Shown here one piece after another: positions 19,476-30,992 of a stretch of DNA of 64,000 bases (position 1 is its first letter; each line of letters opens with the position of its first letter). Under the pieces are notes generated by a model, which was not told where the DNA came from, did not search any database, and worked only from the letters and a program-made list of their open reading frames with translations. Both the position numbers and the translations under genes were made by a program. The stretch covers positions 764,546 to 828,545 of the forward strand of contig NZ_RKQN01000001.1 in assembly GCF_003814555.1 (NCBI RefSeq), given 5' to 3'. The stretch is from Vulcaniibacterium tengchongense (lineage in GTDB: Bacteria > Pseudomonadota > Gammaproteobacteria > Xanthomonadales > Xanthomonadaceae).

Positions 19476-20362
19476 GCGTAGGTCCCCTTCATGGTGGCGA
19501 CGAACAGGTCGGCGAGGCCGGGCGTGCGGGTCTCGCCGAGCGCGGCCAGCCGCTCGGCCGGCACGCCGTCGAACAGCATCACGGTCTTGCCGAAGGGCAG
19601 GGCGCGCTGGTCGAGCGGCCTGAGCGCGCGCGCTTCCTCGCTGCGGCCGGCGTCCACCAGCACCTCGACGAAGCGCTCGCCGAGCGTGTCCATCGCGGTG
19701 TCGAGCACCACCTTGCCGTCGCGGATGAACATCACGTCGGTGAGGATGTGCTCGATTTCCTCGACCTGGTGGGTGGTGACGAGGATGGTCTTCTGCTCGT
19801 CGAAATAGTCCTCCAGCAGGCGCTGGTAGAACTGCTTGCGGTAGAGGATGTCCAGGCCCAGGGTGGGTTCGTCGAGCACCAGCAGGCGCGCGTCGATCGC
19901 CATCACCAGGGCCAGGTGCAGCTGCACGATCATGCCCTTGGACAGCTCGCGCACCCGCATCTGCGGCTTGAGCTGGGTGTGCTCGAGGAAGCGCTCGCAC
20001 TTGGCCCGGTCGAAGCGCGGATGCACGCCGGCGACGAAATCGATCGCCTCGCGCACCCGGATCCAGCGCGGCAGCACCGCCACGTCGGCGATGAAGCACA
20101 CGTCGCGCATCAGCTCGTCGCGCTGGGTGCGCGGGTCGCGGCCGAGCACGCTGAGCGAGCCGTCGAACGGGATCAGGCCGAGGATGGCCTTGAGCGCGGT
20201 GGTCTTGCCGGCGCCGTTGGGGCCGATCAGGCCGACGATGCGCCCGGCCGGGATCTCGAAGCTGGCGCCGTCCAGCGCGATCTTGTTCTTGTAGGCCTTG
20301 CGCAGCCCCTGCGCGACCACGACCGGGCGCGCCGCGGGGAAATCGTCGGGCATGGCGCTCAT
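19472..20362 (-). CDS. ABC transporter ATP-binding protein
   Basis: This encodes 296 aa. The Walker A motif is GPNGAGKTT (47-55). The Q-loop region is followed by a degenerate signature RELSKGM in place of LSGGQ. Walker B is ARLLVLDEPTLGLD, and the switch His is in VTTHQVEEIE. A C-terminal extension after residue 215 is as in other ABC-2 exporters. It energises the adjacent permease at the inner membrane. Two ATGs are close together (20362 and 20353); the first overlaps the GntR stop in an ATGA and is chosen. Confidence 0.9.
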   Translation of the reverse strand: MSAMPDDFPAARPVVVAQGLRKAYKNKIALDGASFEIPAGRIVGLIGPNGAGKTTALKAILGLIPFDGSLSVLGRDPRTQRDELMRDVCFIADVAVLPRWIRVREAIDFVAGVHPRFDRAKCERFLEHTQLKPQMRVRELSKGMIVQLHLALVMAIDARLLVLDEPTLGLDILYRKQFYQRLLEDYFDEQKTILVTTHQVEEIEHILTDVMFIRDGKVVLDTAMDTLGERFVEVLVDAGRSEEARALRPLDQRALPFGKTVMLFDGVPAERLAALGETRTPGLADLFVATMKGTYA

Positions 20363-20739
20363 GGCGCACCTGCCTGGCCGTTCTTGCGCCCGGCCTGCAT
20401 CAGCTGCTCCAGGCTCAGGCCCAGGCGCTGGATCCGCTCCAGCACCTGCGGCCACTCCTCGCGCAGGAACCGCTCGCGTTCGGTGATCAGCAACTTCTTG
20501 GCTGCCTCTTCGGTGACGTACATGCCCAGGCCCCTGCGTTTCTCGACGAGTGCCTCGTCCGCCAACTCCTGGTAGGCGCGCGAGACGGTGATTGGATTGA
20601 GCTGGTATTCGGCGGCGACCTGACGCACCGAGGGCAGCGCGTCGCCGGGCTTGAGGACGCCATCGAGCATCATCGCGATGACGCGCTCCTTGAGCTGGCG
20701 GTAGATCGGAGCGCCGTCGCTCCATTGGATTGCGGTCAT
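20359..20739 (-). CDS. GntR-family transcriptional regulator, YtrA subfamily
   Basis: This encodes 126 aa. The N-terminal winged helix is PIYRQLKERVIAMM, then PGDALPSVRQVAAEYQLNPITVSRAYQEL, then KRRGLGMYV, the classical GntR recognition helix and wing. The C-terminal tail is only about 50 residues, defining the small YtrA subfamily, which often represses its own ABC transporter operon. That matches the context here: it is followed by ABC ATPase and permease genes and preceded by a small exported protein. A dyad upstream of the operon resembles known YtrA-type sites. The inducing signal is unknown. Confidence 0.92.
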   Translation of the reverse strand: MTAIQWSDGAPIYRQLKERVIAMMLDGVLKPGDALPSVRQVAAEYQLNPITVSRAYQELADEALVEKRRGLGMYVTEEAAKKLLITERERFLREEWPQVLERIQRLGLSLEQLMQAGRKNGQAGAP

Positions 20740-20743
20740 CGGT

Positions 20744-21142
20744 TCAGCCCCGCGGTGCGAAGGAGAAGTAAGGCATGAGGAGGGTCTGCCGGCGGTGCCG
20801 GGCGGCATTCCGTGCCTGCTTCTTGGATTCGGTCTCGTCGATCGCCGCCGCCGCGCCGCCGCCGGCGCGGCGGGCGAGGGCGGCGGCGGCCGCGAGCTCG
20901 GCGGTGAGCGCCGCGGCTTCGGCCAGGGTGTCGACCTCGGCGGCGCGGCGTTCCAGGCCTTGGGCCGGCGCCGGCGGACCGGCGGCGCCGTCGGCCGGGA
21001 CGTAGGTGAGCTCGAGCGGGCCGAGCTGCAGCGGGATCGGACCGGCCGCGCGCGGCGCCGGGTCGGCCGCGAGCAGGGACGCGAACAGGGCGGCGGCGGA
21101 GAGCGCCACGGCGGTAAGCGTGTTGTGCAGCTTGCGGTTCAT
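20744..21142 (-). CDS. Small exported protein of unknown function, first gene of the GntR-ABC operon
   Basis: This encodes 132 aa. An N-terminal signal-like segment (MNRKLHNTLTAVALSAAALFASLLA) is followed by a short beta-like stretch (PIPLQLGPLELTYVPADG), an Ala-rich helix (about 50-90) and a basic C-terminus (KKQARNAARHRRQ, then LLMPYFSFAPRG). The ATG at 21142 has AGGAC 8 nt upstream; an ATG 24 bp earlier is possible. I do not recognise a family. It lies 4 bp before the GntR gene and directly behind the operator, so it may be a sensor, substrate or partner of the ABC transporter. This is inferred from position. Confidence 0.7.
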   Translation of the reverse strand: MNRKLHNTLTAVALSAAALFASLLAADPAPRAAGPIPLQLGPLELTYVPADGAAGPPAPAQGLERRAAEVDTLAEAAALTAELAAAAALARRAGGGAAAAIDETESKKQARNAARHRRQTLLMPYFSFAPRG

Positions 21143-21168
21143 GGTGAACGTCCTGCTCGTAGCCAACC

Positions 21169-21192
21169 GGTGTTGTAGGTAACTATAACACC
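21169..21192 (-). promoter_or_regulatory. Putative YtrA/GntR operator
   Basis: GGTGTTGTA-N6-TATAACACC is a dyad with 9-nt arms and one mismatch. It resembles the GGTGTA...TACACC layout of YtrA-subfamily operators. It overlaps the -10 box of the operon promoter, so a bound dimer would block RNA polymerase. The most likely ligand is the GntR protein encoded at 20359-20739. A second dyad, GCCCCG-N8-CGGGGC (21198-21217), covers the -35. Confidence 0.72.
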
Positions 21193-21209
21193 AAAATGCC
21201 CCGCGTCAA
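21182..21209 (-). promoter_or_regulatory. Sigma-70 promoter of the exported protein-GntR-ABC operon
   Basis: On the minus strand TTGACG (21209-21204) and TATAGT (21187-21182) are separated by 16 bp. Transcription would start near 21175, about 33 nt before the ATG at 21142. The -10 sits inside the putative operator. Confidence 0.72.
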
Positions 21210-21265
21210 GCCGGGGCTCCCCGACTGAAGTCATAATCGGCGCGAGTTCCTCCGGAGGCTTCCCC

Positions 21266-21847
21266 ATGACCGCCCGTGCCCCCTTGCGCAAGCGTCTCGC
21301 CGCGGCCGCGGCGCTGTCTTTGCTGCTGGTGTCGGCTTGGGCCGCCGCGGCCGGCGGCCTGCTCGACCGCAGCTACCGTCCGCTGGCCGGCAAGACCCCG
21401 GTGAACCTCGCCGGCGCCTATCGCGGCGACGTGCTGCTGGTGGTCAACACCGCCAGCAAGTGCGGCTTCACCCCGCAATTCGAGGGCCTGGAGGCGCTGC
21501 ACGCCAAGTACCGTGAACGCGGCTTCGCCGTGCTCGGCTTCCCGTCGGGCGACTTCAAGGCGCAGGAATTCGAGGACGAAACGCGGATCCGCGAGTTCTG
21601 CACGCTGACCTACGGGGTCAAGTTCCCGATGTTCGAGAAGGTGCATGTGGTCGGCGCCGGCGCGACGCCGCTGTACCGCGACCTGGCCGCGGCCACCGGC
21701 GAGGCGCCGAAGTGGAACTTCCACAAGTACCTGGTCGGGCGCGACGGACGGGTGCTGGCCAGCTTCGGCAGCCGCACCGCGCCGGACGATCCCAAGCTGA
21801 TCGCGGCGATCGAGAAGGCGCTGCAGGCGCCGCGCCCGCGCGGCTGA
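21266..21847 (+). CDS. Exported glutathione peroxidase-family thiol peroxidase
   Basis: This encodes 193 aa. An N-terminal signal sequence of about 28 residues suggests a periplasmic location. The peroxidatic Cys66 lies in [17 protein letters not shown] downstream Cys in [13 protein letters not shown] aligns with the resolving Cys of thioredoxin-type GPx. [12 protein letters not shown] supplies the Trp and Asn of the tetrad. The usual GFPCNQF reads GFPSGDF here, so that Cys and the tetrad Gln are replaced. It reduces hydroperoxides, more likely with thioredoxin-like donors than glutathione. A GGAGG lies 7 bp before the ATG. It is divergent from the GntR operon. Confidence 0.88.
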   Translation: MTARAPLRKRLAAAAALSLLLVSAWAAAAGGLLDRSYRPLAGKTPVNLAGAYRGDVLLVVNTASKCGFTPQFEGLEALHAKYRERGFAVLGFPSGDFKAQEFEDETRIREFCTLTYGVKFPMFEKVHVVGAGATPLYRDLAAATGEAPKWNFHKYLVGRDGRVLASFGSRTAPDDPKLIAAIEKALQAPRPRG

Positions 21848-21960
21848 GCGGCATTGCCGCCACCGCGCCGGGCCGCGACAATGGCCGGCGGCCCCGCGGC
21901 GTTTCGCGCCGCGGGGGCGGTTCCTCCATCCACACGTCTCACCCACGGAGCAGTAACCCG

Positions 21961-22896
21961 ATGAAGGCTTTCTTGCGCGGCGCCGCCGTGTCGATCACCA
22001 CTGCGGCCGCGCTGTTCGGTGCGGCGGCCTCTGCCCAGGACAAAACCGTGCTGACCACCGAACGCGAGAAGACCAGCTACATGGTCGGCAGCGACATCGC
22101 CCAATCGATCGCGCCGGTGGCCCCGGACATGGACCTGGCCGCGTTCCAGCGCGCGGTCCAGAACGCCTTCGACGGCAAGCCGCCGCTGATCAGCGAAGCC
22201 GAGGCGCAGAGCGTCGGCCCGGCGCTGATGCAGCGCATCGCCGCGCGCACCGGCCAGGCCCCGGGCGAGGGCAAGCCGCCGGAAGTGGCCAAGGACAAGG
22301 TCGGCTTCCTGGTCGGCGCCGACGTCGGCCGTTCGCTGGCGCCGATCAAGGACGAGCTGGAGCTGCCGGTGCTGGTGCAGGCGGTCCGCACCGCCTTCGC
22401 CGGCGGCAAGCCGCTGCTGGGCGAGGCCGAGCAGGCCGCGGTGCGGCAGGCGTTCCAGCAGAAGATCCAGGCCAAGATGCAGGCGCAGAACGCGGCGCTG
22501 GCGGAGAAGAACCAGGCCGAAGGCGCCAAGTTCCTGGCCGGGAACAAGACGGTGAAGGGCGTGTTCACCACCGGTTCCGGGCTGCAGTACATGGTGCTGC
22601 GCCAGGGCTCCGGCCCGCGCCCGAAGACGACGGACCGGGTGCGGGTGAACTACCGCGGCACCCTGCTGGACGGCACCGTGTTCGACAGCTCCTATGATCG
22701 CGGCCAGCCGGCCGAGTTCGCGCTCAACCAGGTGATCCCGGGCTGGACCGAGGGCGTGTCGATGATGCCGGTGGGCAGCAAGTACCGTTTCTGGATCCCG
22801 GGCGACCTGGCCTACGGCGCCCGCGGCACCCCCGGCGGCCCTATCGGCCCGAACGCGACTTTGGTGTTCGACGTCGAACTGATGGGCATTCTCTGA
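21961..22896 (+). CDS. FKBP-type peptidyl-prolyl isomerase with duplicated N-terminal domain
   Basis: This encodes 311 aa. A signal peptide (about 1-25, ending ASAQD) directs export. Residues about 30-100 and about 104-175 are two copies of the FKBP N-terminal dimerisation module: [14 protein letters not shown] against [14 protein letters not shown], and [18 protein letters not shown] against [18 protein letters not shown]. The FKBP catalytic domain (about 200-311) carries [22 protein letters not shown] and IPGWTEGV. Standard FkpA/Mip proteins have one N-terminal module. It probably aids folding of periplasmic and outer-membrane proteins. A second FKBP gene follows after 327 bp. Confidence 0.92.
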   Translation: MKAFLRGAAVSITTAAALFGAAASAQDKTVLTTEREKTSYMVGSDIAQSIAPVAPDMDLAAFQRAVQNAFDGKPPLISEAEAQSVGPALMQRIAARTGQAPGEGKPPEVAKDKVGFLVGADVGRSLAPIKDELELPVLVQAVRTAFAGGKPLLGEAEQAAVRQAFQQKIQAKMQAQNAALAEKNQAEGAKFLAGNKTVKGVFTTGSGLQYMVLRQGSGPRPKTTDRVRVNYRGTLLDGTVFDSSYDRGQPAEFALNQVIPGWTEGVSMMPVGSKYRFWIPGDLAYGARGTPGGPIGPNATLVFDVELMGIL

Positions 22897-23223
22897 ATCC
22901 GGCCTCCCGCCCCCGGCACGGGGCGCGGGGCAAACGTTTACCGGCCGGGCGGCGCCACCGCCGACCGGCCCGATCCCCGGCCGTCGCCGAGGGGCAATCC
23001 GCCCCTGTCGCGAACGCCGGCGCACCGCCGTACGCGGGCGCCGCGGCGCCGAGGGGAGGAGTAAGCTCGCCGAGCCGCCCGCAGCCGCGCTCCCAGTCTC
23101 TTTCCGGGCCGAAAAGCCCGGCCCGCCCGGTACGCAAGCCGTTCAGCGATCCCCTGGCAGCGTGTGCCGTTCCGTTCCCGATCGCCGGCACGCCGCGGTC
23201 CCTACCCTCGAGGATTCCCCCGA
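22897..23223. other. Gap between the two FKBP genes (327 bp)
   Basis: No gene is seen. It contains a 6-bp GC hairpin with loop CGAAAA (CCGGGC 23104-23109, GCCCGG 23116-23121) lacking a U-run, and a GTAAGCT (-10-like) at 23062-23068. The downstream promoter may lie here. Confidence 0.45.
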
Positions 23224-24003
23224 ATGAAGCTTTCCCCGCGCCACTCCGCTCCCGTTCTCGCCGTGGCCGCGCTGGCCGTCGCGCTGGCCGCCTGCGACAA
23301 GCCGGCCGGCAAGGACGAGGCCAAGCCGGCCGCGGCCGAGCCGGGCAAGCCGGCCGACGGCAAGGGCATTCCCGGCCTGCCGACCGAGAAGCAGCAGGTC
23401 AGCTACATGATCGGCATGGACATGGCGCGCTCGCTGGAGCCGGTCAAGGAGGAGATCGACGCGGACACCGTGGCCAAGGCGATGAAGGACGCGTTGGCGG
23501 GCAAGAAGCTGCTGCTCGACGACAAGCAGGCCGGCGAGATCCGCGAGGCGTTCGCGCAGAAGGTGCAGGCGCAGCGCATCGCCAAGATGATGGCCGACGC
23601 GAAGAAGAACGTGGAGGAGGGCCGCAGGTTCCTCGAGGCCAACGCCAAGAAGCCGGGCGTGGTCACCACCGCTTCGGGCCTGCAGTACCAGGTGCTGACC
23701 CAGGGCAACGGCCCCAAGCCCAAGCCCACCGATACGGTGCGCGCGCACTACAAGGGCTCGTTCCTGGACGGCAAGACCTTCGAGAGCTCGTACGACCGCG
23801 GCGAACCGGCGACCTTCCCGCTCGGCCAGCTGATGCCGGGCTGGCAGGAGGGCATCGCCCTGATGCCGGTCGGCAGCAAGTACCGCTTCTGGATTCCCAG
23901 CAACCTGGCCTACGGCGAGCAGGGGGCGGGGCCGATCGGCCCGAACCAGACCCTGGTGTTCGAGATCGAGCTGCTTGACATAGCCAATACCGGCGCCCGG
24001 TAA
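23224..24003 (+). CDS. FKBP-type peptidyl-prolyl isomerase, lipoprotein
   Basis: This encodes 259 aa. A lipoprotein signal ends in ALAAC, so the mature protein would be anchored by a lipidated Cys. A Lys/Ala/Pro linker follows. One FKBP N-terminal dimerisation module is visible ([20 protein letters not shown]). The catalytic domain contains [37 protein letters not shown] and [16 protein letters not shown]. It resembles Mip/FkpA-type proteins. It is a paralogue of the gene upstream but has one N-terminal module instead of two. The start [10 protein letters not shown] gives a correct lipobox distance. Confidence 0.93.
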   Translation: MKLSPRHSAPVLAVAALAVALAACDKPAGKDEAKPAAAEPGKPADGKGIPGLPTEKQQVSYMIGMDMARSLEPVKEEIDADTVAKAMKDALAGKKLLLDDKQAGEIREAFAQKVQAQRIAKMMADAKKNVEEGRRFLEANAKKPGVVTTASGLQYQVLTQGNGPKPKPTDTVRAHYKGSFLDGKTFESSYDRGEPATFPLGQLMPGWQEGIALMPVGSKYRFWIPSNLAYGEQGAGPIGPNQTLVFEIELLDIANTGAR

Positions 24004-24071
24004 GCTCGGCTACTTCGCCGGGGCGTCGGGCCGCCGGCGCGAGCTTCCGGTCATCGCCAAAAAGGAGTCGC

Positions 24072-25457
24072 ATGCGCGTCACCATCTTCGGTACGGGATA
24101 CGTCGGCCTGGTCACCGGCACCTGCCTGGCGGAAGTAGGCCACGACGTGGCCTGCGTCGACATCGACCAGGCCAAGGTCGAGGGCCTCAACAACGGCCTG
24201 GTCCCGATCTACGAGCCCGGCCTGGAGCCGATGGTCAAGGCCAACCATGCCGCCGGGCGCCTGCACTTCACCACCGACGCCGCCGCGGCGATCGGCCACG
24301 GCGAGGTGATCTTCATCGCCGTCGGCACGCCGCCCGACGAGGACGGCAGCGCCGACCTCAAGTACGTGCTCGCGGTGGCGCGCACGATCGGCCGCCACAT
24401 CGAACGCCCGGCGGTGGTGGTCAACAAGTCGACCGTGCCGGTCGGCACCGCCGACAAAGTGCGCGCGGCGATCGCCGAGGAGCTGGCCGCGCGCGGCGCG
24501 GTGATCGGCTTCGAGGTCGTGTCCAATCCGGAGTTCCTCAAGGAGGGCGACGCGGTCAACGACTGCATGCGCCCGGACCGGATCGTGATCGGCTCCTCCA
24601 GCGCGGCCGCGGTGGAGAAGCTCAAGCGCCTGTACGCGCCATTCAACCGCAACCACGAGCGCATCGTGGTGATGGACGTGCGTTCGGCGGAGCTGACCAA
24701 GTACGCGGCCAACGCGATGCTGGCCACCAAGATCAGCTTCATGAACGAGATCGCCAACATCGCCGAGAAGGTCGGCGCGGACATCGAGATGGTGCGCCAG
24801 GGCATCGGCTCGGACCCGCGCATCGGCTGGCACTTCATCTACCCGGGCGCGGGCTACGGCGGATCGTGCTTCCCGAAGGACGTGCAGGCTTTGCGCCGCA
24901 CCGCCGAGCAGCACGGCTACCGCGCCGAGCTGCTGGGCTCGGTGGAGTCGGTAAACGAGCGGCAGAAGGGCCACCTGTTCGAGCTGATCCAGCGCCACTA
25001 CGGCGGCGCGGTTCGCGGCAAGACCTTCGCCGTCTGGGGATTGGCGTTCAAGCCGAACACCGACGACATGCGCGAGGCCTCGAGCCGGCGCCTGCTGCAG
25101 CAGCTCTGGGAGGCGGGGGCGCAGGTGCGCGCCTACGATCCCGAGGCGCGCCACGAGGCCGAGCGCATCTTCGGCGCGCGCGACGACCTGGTGCTGTGCG
25201 ACTCCGCCTACCAGGCGCTGGCCGGCGCCGACGCGCTGGTGGTGGTCACCGAATGGAAGCAGTTCCGCAGCCCGGACTTCGCCCGCCTGCGCCAGGCGCT
25301 GGCCGACGGCGCGATCTTCGACGGCCGCAACCTCTACCACCCCGACGAAGTGGAAGCCGCCGGCCTGGCCTACTACGGCATCGGCCGCGGGCGTTCGGTG
25401 CAGGCGCCGCAGGCGGTGCCGGCCGCGCCGGCCGCCGCGGCCGCGGGTGCGGCGTGA
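24072..25457 (+). CDS. ugd: UDP-glucose 6-dehydrogenase
   Basis: This encodes 461 aa. The NAD-binding loop is [19 protein letters not shown] (6-24). The catalytic Cys266 lies in [10 protein letters not shown], with the conserved Lys in [14 protein letters not shown] and FLKEGDAV preceding it. It oxidises UDP-glucose twice to UDP-glucuronate, a precursor of capsule, exopolysaccharide or lipid A modifications. The C-terminus carries an Ala/Pro tail of about 20 residues absent from many homologues. AAAAAGGAG upstream of the ATG is a strong ribosome-binding site. Its stop overlaps the slyX start. Confidence 0.96.
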   Translation: MRVTIFGTGYVGLVTGTCLAEVGHDVACVDIDQAKVEGLNNGLVPIYEPGLEPMVKANHAAGRLHFTTDAAAAIGHGEVIFIAVGTPPDEDGSADLKYVLAVARTIGRHIERPAVVVNKSTVPVGTADKVRAAIAEELAARGAVIGFEVVSNPEFLKEGDAVNDCMRPDRIVIGSSSAAAVEKLKRLYAPFNRNHERIVVMDVRSAELTKYAANAMLATKISFMNEIANIAEKVGADIEMVRQGIGSDPRIGWHFIYPGAGYGGSCFPKDVQALRRTAEQHGYRAELLGSVESVNERQKGHLFELIQRHYGGAVRGKTFAVWGLAFKPNTDDMREASSRRLLQQLWEAGAQVRAYDPEARHEAERIFGARDDLVLCDSAYQALAGADALVVVTEWKQFRSPDFARLRQALADGAIFDGRNLYHPDEVEAAGLAYYGIGRGRSVQAPQAVPAAPAAAAAGAA

Positions 25458-25687
25458 TGGGCGCGGACCTGGAGCAGCGCCTGGTCGATCTGGAAACTCG
25501 GCTCGCTTTCCAGGAACATGCGCTGGCCGAGTTGAGCGACGCGCTCGCCGCCGCGCGCGAGGAGGCGGCGCGCACGGCGCTGGCGCTGCACCGCGTGCTG
25601 GAGGAACTGCAGCAGACGCGCGCGACGCTCGCGGCCCACCCGTACACGCCGGATCCCTCGCAAGAGCCGCCGCCGCCGCACTACTGA
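25457..25687 (+). CDS. slyX: SlyX family protein
   Basis: This encodes 76 aa. An N-terminal coiled coil (LEQRLVDLETRLAFQEHAL, continuing through about residue 55) is followed by a Pro-rich tail ending in PPPPHY. The PPHY ending is the hallmark of SlyX proteins, whose function is unknown. The ATG overlaps the ugd stop by one base (TGATG), so translation is probably coupled. Confidence 0.88.
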   Translation: MGADLEQRLVDLETRLAFQEHALAELSDALAAAREEAARTALALHRVLEELQQTRATLAAHPYTPDPSQEPPPPHY

Positions 25688-25696
25688 AGTCACGCA

Positions 25697-26320
25697 ATGA
25701 GCAACAGCCTTCGCGACCAGCTGCTCGGGCTCGGGTTCAAGCCCGCGCCCGAACCGCAACGCCCGCACAAGCCCGCGCACAAGCCGCACAAGCGTCCGGC
25801 GGCCTCTTCGGACGGCGAGCGCGCGGCGCGCCCCGGCGCGCCGCGCAAGGCCGGCACGCCACGGGCGGGGCAGGGCGGCAAGCCGCGCACCCGCGAGGAC
25901 ATCGACCTCGCCAAGGCCTACGCGATCCGCGCGCAGAAGGAGAAGGAAGAGCGCATCGCCGCCGAACAGGCGCGGCAGGAGGAGGCGCGCAGGCGCCGCG
26001 AGGCGCGCGCGAAACTGGCCGAGCTGGTCAGGGACAAGGCGCTGAACGACCCCAACGCCGAGATCGCCCGCCACTTCCCGTACGGCGGCAAGATCAAGCG
26101 CGTCTACGTCACCGAGGCGCAACTGAAGGCGCTCAACGCCGGCGAGCTGGGCGTGCTCCAGCTCGACGGCCGCTACCTGCTGGTGACCGCCGAGCTGCTG
26201 GCCCAGGCCGAGGCGATCTTCGCGCCGGCGATCGCGCTCAAGGTGGATCCGGGCGCCCCGGCCGAGGAGGATCCTTACTCGGACCCGAAGTACCAGGTGC
26301 CCGACGATCTGGTCTGGTGA
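25697..26320 (+). CDS. DUF2058 family protein (YaiL-like)
   Basis: This encodes 207 aa. The opening SLRDQLLGLGFK is the family signature (proteins annotated as nucleoprotein/polynucleotide-associated enzymes). A basic Pro/Lys/His-rich segment (about 15-70) could bind nucleic acid. A charged helical region and then a compact C-terminal domain follow, with ARHFPYGGKIKRVYVTEAQL and LLVTAELLAQAEAIF. The biochemical role is not established. It starts 9 bp after slyX, so ugd-slyX-DUF2058 look co-transcribed. Confidence 0.85.
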   Translation: MSNSLRDQLLGLGFKPAPEPQRPHKPAHKPHKRPAASSDGERAARPGAPRKAGTPRAGQGGKPRTREDIDLAKAYAIRAQKEKEERIAAEQARQEEARRRREARAKLAELVRDKALNDPNAEIARHFPYGGKIKRVYVTEAQLKALNAGELGVLQLDGRYLLVTAELLAQAEAIFAPAIALKVDPGAPAEEDPYSDPKYQVPDDLVW

Positions 26321-27013
26321 GAGCGTGGCGCGGGCGGCCGTGGTCGCCCTGCCGGGCTGGACGCGGCCGCCGCCTGCTGGCCGGGTTCGTCGAGGCGCTC
26401 ACGCCCGCGTTCGAACCGCTGCCCATCGGCGATCCCGCGCAGAGGCGCTCGGCGAACCGGCACTCGTGGCCCTCGTGCGGGAGCGATTGCCGCCGCGTCC
26501 GTTCCTGCCGAACGCCGGGTCGTCTCCGGGGCGATCGCGTGGAGCTCGCGCGCCGACCCCGCCCTTCCTGTAAGGGCTGGTATTGGGCGCCTCGTTCGCC
26601 TCGTTCCCGTTCCGCGGGCGCGCGGCGATTGCGCTTTGCGCGCGTGTCGCGCCGTGCGGCTGCGTGCGCGGCCGGCGCTGCCCGCGCCGCGGTTATGGCG
26701 GCGCACGCGGGGAGGCGATCGGCGGACGATGGCCGCGCTTGCGAAGGGGGGCTGCCGAGGTGCCGCGGCGGCGCGCGATCCAGGCGCTGCGCTGGCCCGC
26801 CTCGGGCATCGGATCCGGGTTCCCGGCCTCCACCTCCAGGCGGCATGCGACCGGGTGGTTGCGCGTCCGCGTTGCGCGAGCTGCAGGCGCATTGCGCCGC
26901 GCTCACCGTGCTCCGGTCCGAGGCGCCGCACTCCTGTTGCAGACGCGCGCGGGCGAATGTGCCGCGGTGATCCGCGACTTCGCCGATCGCATCGACGCAT
27001 CCGCCGGCGCGGC
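26321..27013. other. Largest non-coding gap (693 bp) between convergent genes
   Basis: Open frames exist in several registers, but all are Arg/Pro/Ala-rich with no recognisable domain, as expected from GC-rich non-coding DNA. No T-run terminator was found, although two convergent transcripts meet here. A short segment near 26472-26505 (GTGCGGGAGCGATTGCCGCC) weakly resembles the dispersed GGGAGCGGC...GCCGC elements of gamma-proteobacteria. The stretch could be a worn-out gene or repeat remnant. I cannot identify a parent sequence. Confidence 0.5.
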
Positions 27014-29716
<2,703 letters not shown>

Positions 29717-29839
29717 GGATCTACTCGGATGCGCACGGATCAGGCGAAGGGAGGGACGGGGCGGCAGGCCGCCTGCGACCGGCGGCGCGGCTTCTCCGGG
29801 CCCCGTCCGGGTCCGCCGGCGCCGATCCGCGACCGGGGC

Positions 29840-30937
29840 TCAAGCGGCATCCGCCAGGCGCGGAACCTGCCGGGGCGGGACGTCCCGCACGGCGTCCGCG
29901 ATCGCGGCGATATGCGCCGGCGTCGTGCCGCAACAGCCGCCGACGAGGTTGAGCAGGCCGGCGCGGGCGAACTCGCCGAGCACCGCGGCCATGTCCCCGG
30001 GCGTCTCGTCGTAGCCGCCGAACGCGTTGGGCAGGCCGGCGTTCGGGTGGGTGCTGACGTAGGCGTCGGCGACCTGGGCCAGCACGTCGACGTGGGCGCG
30101 CAGGTCCTTGGCGCCGAGCGCGCAGTTCAGGCCGATCGTCAGCGGCCGGGCGTGCGAGACCGAATACCAGAACGCCTCCGCGGTCTGCCCGGACAGGGTG
30201 CGCCCGGAGGCGTCGGTGATCGTGCCGGAGACCATCACCGGCAGGCGCGCGCCGCGCGCGTCGAACGCCTCTTCGATCGCAAACAGCGCGGCCTTGGCGT
30301 TGAGCGTGTCGAACACCGTCTCGACCATCAGCACGTCGGCGCCGCCGTCGATCAGGCCGTCGGCGGCCTCGCGATAGGCCTCGCGCAGCTCGTCGAAGGT
30401 GATCGCGCGGAAGCCCGGGCGGTTCACGTCCGGGCTGAGCGAGGCGGTGCGGCTGGTGGGGCCGAGCACGCCGACCGCGAAGCGCGGCCTGCCCGGATCG
30501 CGGGCCTCGGCCGCGTCGCACGCCGCCCGGGCCAGGCGCGCGCCGGCCTCGTTGAGCTCGCGCGCCAGGTGCTCCAGGCCGTAGTCGGCCAACGAGATCC
30601 GGGTCGAGTTGAAGGTGTTGGTCTCGACCAGGTCGGCGCCGGCGTCGAGGTACCGGGCGTGGATGTCGCGGACGATCCCGGGCCGGGTGAGGCTGAGCAG
30701 GTCGTTGTTGCCGCGCTGGTCGCGGGCGCAGCCGCAGCCTTCGCCGTGGGCGTGGTCGGGCGCGGCGCGCTCGCGGTCGTAGCCGTGGGCGAAGCGTTCG
30801 CCGCGGTAATCGGCCTCGTCCAGCTTGTGCTGCTGGATCATCGTGCCCATCGCGCCGTCGAGCACGAGGATGCGGCGCTCGAGCGCGCGCTGCAGCGCAT
30901 CGACGCGGTCGGGGGCGAGCCAGGGCAGGGCGTTCAT
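29840..30937 (-). CDS. Homocysteine S-methyltransferase module of split MetH
   Basis: This encodes 365 aa. It matches residues 1-350 of Met[18 protein letters not shown] at the start and [17 protein letters not shown] as substrate loop. The zinc ligands are the Cys in IGLNCALG and the two in GGCCGTTP. It binds and activates homocysteine for methyl transfer from methylcobalamin, which must come from the separate downstream polypeptide. A His/Cys-containing insert ([18 protein letters not shown]) is seen near residue 62. AAGGAG precedes the ATG. It belongs to the ArsR-methyltransferase/metH operon. Confidence 0.93.
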   Translation of the reverse strand: MNALPWLAPDRVDALQRALERRILVLDGAMGTMIQQHKLDEADYRGERFAHGYDRERAAPDHAHGEGCGCARDQRGNNDLLSLTRPGIVRDIHARYLDAGADLVETNTFNSTRISLADYGLEHLARELNEAGARLARAACDAAEARDPGRPRFAVGVLGPTSRTASLSPDVNRPGFRAITFDELREAYREAADGLIDGGADVLMVETVFDTLNAKAALFAIEEAFDARGARLPVMVSGTITDASGRTLSGQTAEAFWYSVSHARPLTIGLNCALGAKDLRAHVDVLAQVADAYVSTHPNAGLPNAFGGYDETPGDMAAVLGEFARAGLLNLVGGCCGTTPAHIAAIADAVRDVPPRQVPRLADAA

Positions 30938-30992
30938 TCGGAACTCCTTCTTCGTTGGCCGCGGCCCGGCGCGGAGGCGGCCGGGCCCGGAT

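Noticed and set aside
23975-24006. TTGACA followed by TAAGCT, as a ugd promoter
   Set aside because: The spacer is 20 bp, too long for a standard sigma-70 promoter, and TTGACA lies inside the FKBP coding end as Leu-Asp-Ile codons. Kept only as a weak possibility.
26275-27000. A 241-codon minus-strand frame in the 693-bp gap
   Set aside because: The translation is Arg/Ala/Pro-rich without domain or signal, overlaps the DUF2058 end, and has no start context.
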